A stretch of 64,000 nt of DNA from assembly GCF_019578655.1 (NCBI RefSeq), contig NC_063265.1, positions 3,072,501-3,136,500 of the forward strand, given 5' to 3'. Under the pieces are notes generated by a model. That model was not told the DNA's origin, made no database searches, and saw only the letters and a list, made by a program, of their open reading frames with translations. Below, piece by piece: positions 12,590-23,470 of the stretch; position 1 is the stretch's first letter; each line of letters opens with the position of its first letter. The position numbers and the translations under genes were made by a program. The stretch comes from Ricinus communis (lineage: Eukaryota > Streptophyta > Magnoliopsida > Malpighiales > Euphorbiaceae).

Positions 12590-13200
12590 AAATTAGAGTC
12601 AAGTTAGATGGCACTAATTATGCACTTTGGTCCCAAATTATCGAGATGCATATCTCAGACTAAGATAAATCTGGATACATAAATGGAGATTTTTCACAGC
12701 CTTCAGAACCGATCCGGCATTCAAAAAATGGAGAACTGAAAATGTTGTAGTCAAAGAATGGATAATTAACTTTTTTGACCCTAAATTAGTGAGTACTTTC
12801 ATCAAATTCTTAACGGTCAAAGCTGTTTAAGCTTATATTGCTACAACGTACTTTGATAAAATTGATATATTATAAGTATATGATCTCAAAAGAAGAGTAA
12901 GCAAGCTCAAACAAGGAGGTGGAACCATAAAAACTTACTACAAACTTTGTAAGGCTTGTGAAGAGAAATTGATTTTCGTCGTCCTAATCCTATGGTGTGT
13001 AATACTGATATACAAAAATATAACTCTATTTTACAAAAAGATAGAGTTTATACTTTCTTAGATGGACTTGATGATCGACTTGATAAAATTTGAGCATATA
13101 TGCTTCAAATGCAACCGTTCCAATATTGGAACAAGCTTATGCACAAGTTCAGAGAGAGGCTGTAAGACAATTTGTGATGATGACAAATGAAGATAACATA
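12590..13200 (+). pseudogene. Copia gag (UBN2-type) pseudogene
   Basis: In shifting frames the region reads VKLDGTNYALWSQIIEMHIS, DPAFKKWRTENVVVKEW, YDLKRR and FLDGLDDRLDKI, a well-known copia gag pattern that begins with the KLDGxNYxxWxxxI motif. A TAA follows the first segment at about 12661, and at least two frameshifts follow. A zinc-knuckle relic with HYGNIEHNKETCFKLH lies near 13330-13385. Confidence 0.75.
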
Positions 13201-13499
13201 TCTAGTGGTCTTATGCTTTCAGAGGGAGGACAGAAAACTCAACAATAGTTATCATCTTAAAGATCATCAAATGGCAAGCCTAACATATTTATAAAACTAA
13301 AGCCACAAGTGGAAAGGGGGAGGATGCATACATTATGGAAATATAGAACACAATAAAGAAACATGCTTCAAACTTCATGATTATCTAGATTGGTGGCAAG
13401 AACTCAAGGCAAATGAAAAACACGAGGCAAATGGAGGCGACCATCTTGGTCGTGCAACCTTTGTGAATGTAAAATTTTAATTGTCTCTTATACCACAAG

Positions 13500-14240
13500 A
13501 ACCTTCCACTCTCACGAATGAACATACTGCCCAAATGGATTCAAATAACCAAGGTTATGCTTTCTGCTCGAAAATAGAGACTAGTGATAGCTGGATCATT
13601 AACTTAGGGCCCACAAATCACATGACATTTGATCCTTATGATATTAATAAACTCACCTAACCAAAACACATGTGCATTGTCAATGCTAATGGAGTAACAT
13701 ATCTTATAATAGGGACTGGAACAATTATTTCTCCCATTCTTTTTCATTACCGAACACCTTACTAGTTCCATTACTCTCCAATAAATTGTTATTTATAGGG
13801 AAAATAATTGAGAAATCGAATTATTATGCTTTAATGTATTCTAGTTTCGATCTTTCAGAATATTCTTATGAAGGAGATTATTGGTTGTGGTACTAAAAGG
13901 GAGGTGTTGTAATACATGGATGATTTTAGTCATGACAAAGCAAATAAGTGCATCCCGCTAGGGTTAAAGAAAGGCATATTTGGTTATGGCATAATCATTT
14001 GGGGCATCCTTCATTTTATTATTTAAGAAGTTTATTTTCATATTTATTTGCAAAGTTTAATGAGTCAAAGCTTAAGTGCGGATTGCATTCATGTTAAGAG
14101 TCATCGAGTATTGTATCCAATCAGTTTGAATAAATGTAACACTCTTTTTTAGTCGTTCACTCTAATGTTTGGGGCCTACTTCTATCACTATTTCATCTGG
14201 TGTTTGATGGTTTGTAAGTTTAGGTACTTTATCTGTTTTT
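13500..14240 (+). pseudogene. Copia protease and GAG-pre-integrase pseudogene
   Basis: The protease site survives as SWIINLGPTNHM, where an intact element has D-[ST]-G-A; the catalytic Asp is Asn here, so the enzyme is dead. Pre-integrase relics follow, in broken frames. The reading is lost at about 14240 inside the first part of the integrase core. Confidence 0.65.
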
Positions 14241-14900
14241 GGTTGCATTACTTGTTGCTTTCAATCTAATTAATAAAAAGAGCACCTTTTATCTTTAGAT
14301 TTTCTCTTTAGAAAAAAATGTGTCAATTTTGAATGATCTTAATAATATTATTAATAACAAAAAAATAGAAAATATGTATATAGAGTCCAATTTAATTAGA
14401 CTACTAACAAATATTAATTAAAAAAAGACTTTTATTTTTCTTTTTATGTCTATATTTTTTCACACCTAATTCCATATAATCTTCTTCAATATCTTTTTTT
14501 AGTATAGGAAGTAGATTCATAGTAGTTCATTTATAAGTAAAAGGTTTGATTTACCTTGTGAGTTTATACTAAACTAGTGAATATAAGTAAAAAAAAGGTT
14601 TATTGATATTGAATTGGATAATGGAAAGATTTATACAAGTTATACCTTTCGTTACCACTTTGTAAGACAAATAGTCAATTTTAAAGGAACTTATTATCAA
14701 CCTCTTTCAAATATGAATCGATCTGATTCAGAAGGAAAGAACTTGCATCAGTATCTCAATTTCAATTCAAACAAATTAGAGCTAGTAACTAATCCCAACA
14801 TTGAAGTATTGAAAAATCTCAAATAGCCATGATCATGATGATTGTTTCAATCTTTAATAAAAAAGATATACTTTGGTTATATTTCATCTCTTCAACAAGT
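14240..14900. other. Interruption of the copia integrase, carrying plastid DNA
   Basis: The integrase pattern stops near 14240 and resumes near 14930. The sequence between is AT-rich and non-copia, and includes the ycf2-like stretch at 14668-14772. No terminal repeats were seen, so the interruption may be filler DNA from break repair rather than a transposon. Confidence 0.5.
14668..14772 (+). pseudogene. ycf2: Fragment of plastid ycf2 in nuclear DNA (NUPT)
   Basis: An ORF at 14614-14826 contains QIVNF, TYYQPLS, then [16 protein letters not shown], which matches the chloroplast Ycf2 protein as I recall it, including neighbouring residues. The DNA also looks like the plastid gene (GATTCAGAAGG followed by AAGAACTTGCATCAGTATC). 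Similarity is about 105 bp long and ends abruptly on both sides. The Leu/Asn-to-other changes and loss of context show it is a nuclear copy that has aged. Ycf2 is a large plastid protein of the import motor; this piece cannot make it. Identity rests on memory of the family, not a search. Confidence 0.75.
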
Positions 14901-14929
14901 TTAGTAATGAGTATAACAACCCTATTGTT

Positions 14930-15640
14930 TTGATGGGGAGAAGAACCTATGGTTTTTTGCGACATATCCTCATTGTCACAAGCGTATGTATTTTTCAAAT
15001 TATCACAAATCCAAATTATTAACTTATATAAGTTAAGATCTATCCTTCAATATCATGGACTTTTGTTAATAATTGTTCATGAATGACTTGGCTTTATGTG
15101 ATGAAAAATAAAAATGACGTGTTTGATATATTTTGATTATTTCATACCATGATACAAACACAATTTTCTGGTAAACTTTAAATTCTTCGATCTAATAACG
15201 GTGGAAAATATGATAGATACTTTCAGAAACATGGTTTGCATCATGAGATATCTTGTTCTCACATACCGCGACAGAATAGTGTTGCTGAGCGCAAGAACAA
15301 GCATATCTTAGAAGTCATTCAGGCACTATTAACTGCTGCCTCTATACCCAAATGTTTTTTTGACAGATGCGATGGTAACTGCAGCACACTTGATGAATAA
15401 GATGCCTTCACGAGTATTGAACCATAAAAATCCTCTTTAAGTTCTTGCCCAATATGTCTCTTTACCATCCATTCTAATGCTTTCTCCAAGGAAGTTTGGT
15501 TATGTTACATATGTCCATCTACATAAATGCCAGAGAATAAAGCTAGTTTCATATGTAGTCTGGTGTGTGTTCCTTAGCTATTTTGCTCAAAAGAAAGGAT
15601 GTCATTGTTATGATCCCTCTACTCGACATCTTTAGACCTC
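14930..15640 (+). pseudogene. Copia integrase core, C-terminal part, pseudogene
   Basis: Recognisable phrases: LRSNNGGKY (intact elements have LRSDNGGEY, with the second catalytic Asp; here Asn) and RQNSVAERKNKHILEV (normally PQQNGVAERKNRHLLE, holding the catalytic Glu). Frames are broken several times after 15350. It continues into the linker ORF at 15646-15969. Confidence 0.75.
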
Positions 15641-15645
15641 TATAG

Positions 15646-15969
15646 ATGTCACCTTTATTGAATCAAAAAATTTCTTCATTTCTATATCTTCCCACTCCTC
15701 TCTTCAAGGGGGAAATGATGAATGAAAAGCAAAATGGGGAAAATTGGCCAGTTTTGAAAGAAACTTATATTGAAAATGGTGAAAGTGTAGTAAAGCAAAA
15801 GGAAGAAATTGAGAATAATAAGTATGTTGAAATAGAGACTGAACAACCAAGAAATACATATCAAAATAATAAAACTATGAAAGTTAAAAATGAAAGTGAA
15901 CAACCATCTCCTGACCCTATAGTATCACACACAGACCAATCTTTTGAGAATGTTCCTGTTATTACCTAA
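15646..15969 (+). pseudogene. Copia linker between integrase and RT, 107-aa ORF
   Basis: An acidic, Asn/Glu/Lys-rich stretch starting in the integrase tail (NQKISSFLYLPTPLFKGE) and ending at VPVIT. Such low-complexity linkers separate integrase and RT in copia elements. The RT that should follow is absent, so the element is truncated near 15970. Confidence 0.55.
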
Positions 15970-15970
15970 C

Positions 15971-16454
15971 TTTTGCTCCTCCATTATGTAAGCCTGAGGA
16001 CTAGACTAGGATAAGTCCGGTAGTAAGAACTTTAAGTAGTGAAGTGAAGAAAGCTCTGAAAGGCACTTAAGGACACTAAGAAGCTCTACAATGGACCGAC
16101 GAGATAGAAAGAATCCTTAAAAGCCTTCAAAAATTCAAAAATCGAAACTTGAAAACCTTGCCCGCGACTCAAGGCCCTAGTGGACTGCCCTAAACCCATT
16201 TGGGTAAGGCCAAATACGCATGAGCTTAGCTAAGTCCCCCATGGGGTTAGTCTATAGCTAAGCCCACGTGGGTTTAGACTCCAGAGTGCTATTTACCTTA
16301 AAATTTATGCCTTCAACGGTTGCAATTCCTTTAAGCACACGTGCCGATATAAAAAAATTTCTAAACCTTAAAGAATGTTACCTGTCCCTTAAATCTATCA
16401 ACCAATAGAAAACCAATTCTAATAACCTTAAAATGTCCCTTTTCACACACACAT

Positions 16455-16486
<32 letters not shown>

Positions 16487-17214
16487 TTGTATATATATAT
16501 CCATCCTTAACCATTCCTAAAATCCTAGCCACAACTAGCTATACTCATACACTCTCAACCACACTGGAACCCTAGCCTCCCACATTATTCTAGCAATATT
16601 TATTCCAAAACACACCAAAAGCCCTAAAGGTTCCTTTTTTCATCTTCTTCCATACATATACACCTTTAAAATATCCATTATCTAGACTTATTGTAAAAAA
16701 CACATACTTGATCACCTAAATACCTTCAAAACCATTTCAAGTCATCCCTTTTGAGCCAATCCAACAACCTAATACACAAAAGAATCCTCAAGTCGTCATC
16801 TTTTCTCATAAAAATACCAAAATCCTATTTTTCACCAACTTATAACCACTTTCAAAATATGCCGATCTGAAGAACACAAAACCCTTTTTGCACATTAAAA
16901 GTTTCTGTCTTGTAGGTATCTCAAAGAGGTCTAGGAGTTTCAAGAGTCTATTGGTGTTCCTAGGAGCTAAAGGAGCTTTACCTTTTCAAAGTCTCTTTTT
17001 CTTCCTTGAAATCTCAAAAAGTATAATTTAAGGGGCCATTATCAAGGGCGAAACTTGCTTTAAACATTGTTTTTTACTTCACATATGCATAACCATTGAT
17101 ATTGAGGGGTGTTTAATATCAAAGGGGATAAAAAGCATAGGCTTTCAAGCTTTTGTAAGCTTACTCTACGTAGATTTGATTTATTGAATAGTCGTATTGT
17201 AATCCTATTAGTAT
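15971..17214. other. Unassigned DNA between two copia elements
   Basis: No gene recognised. The first 350 bases are less AT-rich and contain repeated GTTTAG/TTAGCTAAG words around CCCATTTGGG and CCCACGTGGG, which looks like an LTR or leader of another element. A microsatellite sits at 16446-16500. Confidence 0.4.
16446..16500. repeat. (CA)n-(TA)n microsatellite
   Basis: CA repeats with one TA interruption run into TA repeats and a second TA block. Confidence 0.9.
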
Positions 17215-17410
17215 TGTAAAGTAAAAAACAAAGATAAAGAAAATAAAGAGAGAAGAGAGAGTAATTTTTCTATGTCATTCCATTAATCGTAATACCTATT
17301 TATAGGCATAAAGGGTTACATAAATAAAATCCTATTTATATAAGAAATCTATCCATAGAGATAATGATAGATATTCAATATTAATTAAACATTTCAATCT
17401 TATCATAACA
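17215..17410 (-). repeat. Left LTR (3' LTR) of the minus-strand copia element
   Basis: Pairs with 21219-21407. Abuts the polypurine tract at 17411-17419. Confidence 0.8.
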
Positions 17411-17784
17411 CTCTCCCTTAGATGTCTATTATAATAAATATGCATCGTTAAAATCTTGCTAAAAAATCATGGAAATAAAATCTCAGTGAAGGAAAAAAGG
17501 AGTATTTTATTCATGTAATAACTTGCACTATAACACTGTCACATTAAAAATCTTGCTAGAAAAACTCAATGGGACAAAATCTAAGCTAAGAAAAAAAGAG
17601 TACAGTGTATACAATCTTCCCTCATAAAAACATGACTTTTAACAAAGATCTCTTAGTGCGCGCATGCCAATTTTGTTCACCAACTTCTTAAATATTGTTC
17701 TAAGGAATACTTTTATAAATGAATCTGTCAAATTATCAGTAGATCGAACTTGATAAACATTTAAAACTCCTTAATCTGAAGCTC

Positions 17785-18560
17785 ATGAGTGAAATTTTTT
17801 TTAGTGAAATGTGGTTGGTTCTATCTCTTTTAATGTATCCTCCTTTGAGCTATGCAATACAAGCATCATTATCTTCATATAACACTGTTGGACTTCCTTT
17901 TTCAAATGGGAGATCACATGATTTTTTGATATGTTGGATCATAAATCTCAACCATATGCATTCTTTACTAACCTCATGCATTGTCAATATTTCAACATTA
18001 TTAGATGAAGTAGTGGTTAGAGTTTGCTTAGTAGATCATGAAGACATAGCAATGCCACCATAAGTAAACAAGTAACCTGTTTGTGATCGAGCTTTATCTG
18101 GATCAGATAAATTTTTCATCATCTGCATATACAATTAATTCTGACTTCGAGTCTTGTGGATAAAATAAGCTCATATCTGATGTACTATGTAAATAATGTA
18201 ATACTTGTTCCACACCATTCCAATGTCTTTAATTTGGTGAGGAACTACATCTTGCTAGTAAACTCATAGCAAATGATATACAAGTATTATACAATTAGCA
18301 AGATACATTAATGTTTCTAATAGTACTAAGATATGGTACTTCTAGGCCAAATATTTTTTCACCATCTCTCTGATGACGAAAATGGCCATTTTTCACATCC
18401 AAGTGTCTAACAATCATGTGAGAACCTACTTGATGAGATTTATCCATATTAAGATATTTTAATATCTTTCCAATACAAGTTGACTAATGAATAAAATTCC
18501 CTCTAAATAAATGGTTGATCTGCAGGTCAAGATAAAATTTTATTCATCCTAAATCTTTTA
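17785..18560 (-). pseudogene. Copia RNase H region, pseudogene
   Basis: The minus strand reads relics such as NNVEILTMHEVSKECIWLR, CDLPFEKGSPTVLYEDNDAC and YIKRDRTNHISLK, the standard copia RNase H pattern in which the YEDN aspartate is catalytic. Stops and frameshifts are frequent. The plus-strand ORF at 17785-18063 is only its shadow. Confidence 0.75.
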
Positions 18561-19400
18561 TTTGAAATTAATTCTTTAATAAGTTACTGTTTCTGTCAAC
18601 TCTTCAAGAGTGTATAAATCATCAACAAAAACTGCAATTATAGCTAAACCAAAATCTTTTTCTTACTAAAAATAAATTGATATATTGAATTATTAGTATA
18701 TCCTTCATTCAAAAGATATTCACTAAGTCGGTTATACCATATTCATCCAGATTGTTTTAATCCATACAAGGATTTCTATAGCTTAATTGAATACATTTCT
18801 TGAGATTTTGAACTACATTCTTTAGATATTTTTAGTACTTCAGGGACTTTTATATAAATGTCATTATCAAGTTATTCATATAAATAAGCTGTAATGATAT
18901 CTATAAGATGCATATGAAGTCCTTCTAAACTAGCCAAGCTAATTAAGAATCTAAATGTAATTGCATCCACAACTGGGAAACAAGTTTCTTCATAATCAAT
19001 GCCAGGTTTTTGCAAGAACTCTTGTGCTACAAGTCGTGCTTTATCTCACAATTTTATTTTTTTAGTTATGTTCACACATAAAATCCATTTATAGTCTATA
19101 GGTTTAATAGCTTCAGGTGTTAAAACAATAGGCCTAAGAACTTGACACTTTTCTAATGAGTTTAATTATGTCTGGATTGCGTCTTACCATATTAGCCAAT
19201 CATTTCTTTGCCAACATTCAATGATGGACTTAGGTTCAATGTTTCCACTTTCTTTTGTAATATCCTTTGCTTTTGTCGACAATAGTTTTCATTTCAGTCT
19301 CATCTCTTATATAAAGTGACATAGTTGACTAAGATCTCGTTGGTTTCATCATTTTCAAGTACTTGAACTTCTTTTTGGTTACTTGCTCATACTGTCTTTT
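18561..19400 (-). pseudogene. Copia reverse transcriptase, pseudogene
   Basis: The polymerase motif appears as VFVDDL at 18632-18618, standing for the family's YVDD. The flanking frame continues as YTLEELTET. Other RT motifs are only patchily readable because of stops. Confidence 0.65.
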
Positions 19401-19699
19401 ATTATAGGCTTTTCAGAAACATCAGTTTTGGAATTGTCACTTTATTTATTTTTTTTCCTTTTTTTCTTATAATTTTATTTTTAGAACTGAGTGGTCTACC
19501 ATGCTTCCGTGTGTTATGGACTCATTTGCTATAATATTAATTTGTTTTTCTATTGGAACATTAATTCTCCTTGGAGTATTTTCAGCTGGTATATGAGACT
19601 TAGTAACTCTTTTTGGATAACAAAATGCATATGGCAATTGGTTGCTGTACCTTGCAAATAAATGATCTTTTGGACTTCTAATTCACATTGTTTCGAATA

Positions 19700-20603
19700 A
19701 GGATCAATATGATTTAATGATGGTTCATTCCAAATAATTTATTTCTCTAATTACTTATTCTCTCCCTCCAATTTAGAAAATAAAGCTTCATTAAAATAAC
19801 ATTTATTAAATCTCACAATAAAGACATCTATCTTTAATAGCTCAAGATATATAATTAAATGGAGATTCATATCCAACGTATATTCCTAATCTCTTATAAG
19901 GTCCTATTTTTGTGCGATGTGGGAGGTCAATTGGGACATAAACATCACATTCAAAAATTTTCAAATGGGAAATATTTAGCTCCCGGGCAGAAACCAACTA
20001 TAATGGTGAAAATTTATGATATCTAGTTGGCCTAATGCGAATAACAGTTGTTGCATCTAAAATTGCATTCCCTAAGCAATTATTGAGAGGTTTATTTTCA
20101 TAAGTAATAGTCTAGCTATTAATTAGAGACGTTTAATAAAATATTTTACTAGACCATTTTGAGTATGAACATGAGCTATTAGATGTTCAACAGTTCTAAT
20201 TGACATACAATAATCACTAAAGGCCTTAGATGTAAATCCAATAGCATTATCAAGATGAATTGTATTAATAGCATATTCTGAAAATTATGCTCTTGATATT
20301 TGAGTAAGTGATCTAGCAAATGCCAAATTTCGAGTTGATAATAAACATACATGTGGCCATCTTATTGATACATCTATTAACATTATAAAATATTTAAATG
20401 GTCCATATAATGGATGATTGGTCCATAAATATCACCTTGTATACATTCCACAAATTTAGATATTCATTTTGAATTTTGCTCAGTGAATGCCTAATAGTAA
20501 ACTTTCCTTGAGAGCAAGTTGAACATGAGAATTCATTAGATTTAAGAATTTTCTGGTTCTTTAATGGATGACCATAGGAGCTTTCAATAATTTTTTGTAT
20601 CAT
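19700..20603 (-). pseudogene. Copia pre-integrase and integrase, pseudogene
   Basis: The minus-strand ORF at 20603-20394 reads MIQKIIESSYGHPLKNQKI, then FSCSTCSQGKFTIRHS with the two Cys of the HHCC zinc site. Integrase core relics follow leftward to about 19700. Interrupted by stops. Confidence 0.7.
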
Positions 20604-20697
20604 TGTTGATTCAGGATAACCTAATCAATCATGTCAAATAATAAAAATATTTAAGTCAATAAACTTTTAGTTTATTAATACATTTGCTACAATAGTA

Positions 20698-20708
20698 CAC
20701 ACACACAC

Positions 20709-20756
<48 letters not shown>
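20698..20756. repeat. (AC)n-(AT)n microsatellite
   Basis: Six AC units are followed by about 22 AT units, lying in the gag-side part of the copia element. Confidence 0.95.
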
Positions 20757-20759
<3 letters not shown>

Positions 20760-21218
20760 AGCCAAAGGAGAAACGAGGTAATTTCTCTAATGTACATTTT
20801 TGCCTAATGTAAAGTCTATAATATAAATATATTCAATAATTCGCACAATCGTAGTCTCAATATGATATCCATTTCAGCGAATATCTTTAAAGCTCAATAG
20901 ATCTCTATGAGATTTTAGAGAGAATAATGTAGTTCTAATAAAGAAATATGCATCTCTAGGTAGTAATATATTGCTCTTCTAGAGTCTTCAATTATTCTTT
21001 TACTACTAGATACTGTATTAATATAAGTTTCTTTATTGTTAAGTGAGAAAAATATTTCTTATCTCTTAATATGGTTAACTGAGAAAAACTTGTTGGACAT
21101 AATTTTGATTTCGAATTAAAAGAAATAGGTGTTGACATGCATTTTTTTAAATAGAAAATGAAAATAAATTTATCATGAATTTTGAATATTGTGTTAAGTA
21201 ATCATGCTGATAACATAT

Positions 21219-21407
21219 TGTAAAATAAAGAAAATAAAGAGATAAAAAAGGGTATTTTTTTTGTATGGTTCCATTAATTATAATGCTAATTTATAGGCGT
21301 ACAAAGTTATAGAGACAAAATTCTATTTACATAAAAGATATCTAATAATAGAGATAATAATAAACATCCAATATTACTAAAATACTTCAATATTATTATA
21401 ATAATCA
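21219..21407 (-). repeat. Right LTR (5' LTR) of the minus-strand copia element
   Basis: Pairs with 17215-17410. Followed on the minus strand by the worn primer-binding site. Confidence 0.8.
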
Positions 21408-21942
21408 GAAATTTGACTCTTAGTTGAATAGAGAGTTTTAGTACTATAAATAAAAAAATAGAGCTCATTGTTAAAGATCTCACAATATATATATATATAT
21501 AATAAAAGAAGCAATACATAATCTTTGTTTTTCAATTAGATATGATTTTTTTTAAGAAGTAAAGGCTCTAGTGCAGATTCACTTCTATAAAATAACTAGA
21601 TAATCCATTTATTAGTTGAGATTCGCTCTTGATAGAAAAATTTATCTTTTACTTGCTTTTATTTTCAATATTTATTTGATTTTTGTAGCAAATTTTGATT
21701 TAAAAGAATATTTGAGATGTTCTTAATAGAGTATCATCAATTTCTTGCCAAAAATACTTTTGTTAGTAATCAAGTGGCTGCACCATCTTGCTAAGCTTGT
21801 TCTGCGTAGCTCTTTTGTGGCAAGTGTGAGTTTAAATGTGAGCTTAAATGTAGCGCGTAATGTGGAACCTTTCATCCATCTTAATTATTCTAGAAATTTT
21901 TTATGTAGGCTTGACGTTACATCACAACTAATAGAAAAGTGA

Positions 21943-23470
21943 CACATATCTATAAGTATTTTACACTTTGATATTAAATGATTGATACATATTTTATTAT
22001 TTAAAAAAGACAAAACCATTCCAACTACCATGATCTTTTACCATTTTTGTAAATATACCCTCATCTTTTAATTTTATCTTTTTGGTCCATTATTTTTGTA
22101 TTCTATATCAAATCTATCCAAGTTGTTTCAGGCGTGTGCCTCTATGAGATAACTTACACATATACCTTCTTTTTTGCTAATATGGAATGCACAATCATTA
22201 ACCCCAAAACTCACCGTTTTAATAAGGAAATATTTTAAAAAAAGAAAGATGCAAACGACATTGTATCCATCTTTATTTCTCTATAATAAGAAGCTTCAAC
22301 AGAGTGTTTTAGAATGGAGTTTATAAAGGCACGATTCGTGCAAACCCTGCTTTTCAAGTATTGGATTATAGAGAATTGGCCAAGTCAAAATGATGCTAAA
22401 TGAGACCTTTAAATGATTATACTCATTTTAGAAGAAGATTATCATGTGCATCTTGTTTGTCCCTTAAAAATGATAAGAATCATTGTATCACAAGTGGTTA
22501 GGTTTGGGCTAGTCAATTTGTTACTCTTTATGTAATATAAAAGAAAATTGCCCTACTGGTGGTAAATATGTTGCGATACAGCAAGCAACGACAAACAAGA
22601 ACAACTTTAAATTGTAAAATTATTTATATAATGTATCGAAAAGAAAAGTAAAAATACATTTTTAGTCCAATTAAAAATCAAAAGAACATACTAACCTCTA
22701 TTAACAAAACCGAAACCAATCAAAATGAATCAGAACTTCCTCCAGATCCTAAGAGTTGATATTTTAACTAAGTCAACTAATTCTCTTAGTCTTATGGCAA
22801 CAAAAATATATCCAATTAGCCAACATTGATCACAATCCTCATTGATAACGAGGATCACTTGCAGACCACTTGCCATTGATTGATAGTCTTTCCGTTTTTT
22901 CTTTCTCGAAATCCTCTTCTCTATGCCCATCTTCATATGCATTGCCAATGCCAATAGAACATTTGCAGAAAAATTATAGTTACAAGGACAGCGAGAAAGG
23001 TTCAGTGAAGCATCAAGAAACACCGTGTGCTTCTTATTGTATAGGAACAAATGGAAGAAATCTGCAAATGGAAGAAGCAAAACCTTAGCTTTTATTTAGA
23101 TTGAAATGAAGAAAGATGGATACGATGTTGCTTGCATCTTCTTCTTTTTTTTTTTTTTTTTTTTTTTTTTTCTTATGATTCCTTATTAAAATGATGAGTT
23201 TTGGGGTTGATAATGGTGCATTTCATATCGCCAAAAAAAGACACATGGGCGTGCAATGTCATGAAAGGCACACACTTGAAACAACTTGAGTAGATTTGAT
23301 ATAGAATGCAAAAATGATAAATCAAAAAGATAAAATTAAAAGATGAGAGTACATTTGCGAAAATGGTAAAAGATCATGGTAGTTGGAATGGTTTTACCTT
23401 TAAAATTAATAAATATGTGTCAATTATTTATCAATTTGGTGTATAAATAGAAATATATATCAAATCTGAG
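21943..23470. mobile_element. Non-autonomous DNA transposon with TIRs of about 350 bp
   Basis: Positions about 21943-22285 and 23095-23470 are inverted copies. Matching words include AAAACCATTCCAACTACCAT, ATCTTTTAATTTTATCTTTT, CAACCCCAAAACTCA and ATTCTATATCAAATCTA, each on the opposite strand at the other end. The outer parts pair less well (TGATTGATACATATTTT with TAATTGACACATATTT). The middle, about 800 bp, has ORFs without recognisable function (22730-23080 minus, 22870-23088 plus). Long TIRs and no transposase fit a non-autonomous Mutator-like or foldback element. Target duplications could not be fixed. Confidence 0.8.
23143..23172. repeat. Poly(T) run within the right TIR
   Basis: About 29 consecutive T bases; the left TIR has only a short A-rich counterpart, so this is an expansion after insertion. 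Confidence 0.95.

Larger units (their letters stand above)
12560..15970 (+). mobile_element. Ty1/copia retrotransposon remnant, gag to integrase, truncated and interrupted
   Basis: Sense strand is plus. Order: gag (about 12590-13200), zinc-knuckle relic, protease-like part (about 13500-13760), GAG-pre-integrase (about 13930-14200), an interruption (about 14240-14900), the rest of the integrase (about 14930-15640) and the linker before RT (15646-15969). Many stops and frameshifts break it. RT and RNase H are missing and no LTRs were recognised. Probably long inactive. Confidence 0.8.
17215..21407 (-). mobile_element. Ty1/copia retrotransposon, minus strand, with both LTRs, decayed
   Basis: Direct repeats of about 190 bp at 17215-17410 and 21219-21407 share long stretches such as TAAAGAAAATAAAGAGA and CATTAAT(C/T)(G/A)TAAT; each begins TGTAAA and ends CA on the plus strand, so the sense LTR is TG...TACA. 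Just inside the left LTR is a purine run on the minus strand (AAGGGAGAG, 17419-17411), the polypurine tract. Inside the right LTR, TGTTATCAGCATGATT is a worn version of the tRNA-Met primer site TGGTATCAGAGC. The interior, read leftward, gives integrase, RT and RNase H relics. The gag end is shortened: the element is 4.2 kb. The LTRs differ at many positions, so the insertion is old. No target duplication is preserved. Confidence 0.85.

Noticed and set aside
22730..23088. ORFs on both strands inside the long-TIR element
   Set aside because: Partly made from TIR sequence, overlap each other and have no recognisable domain.
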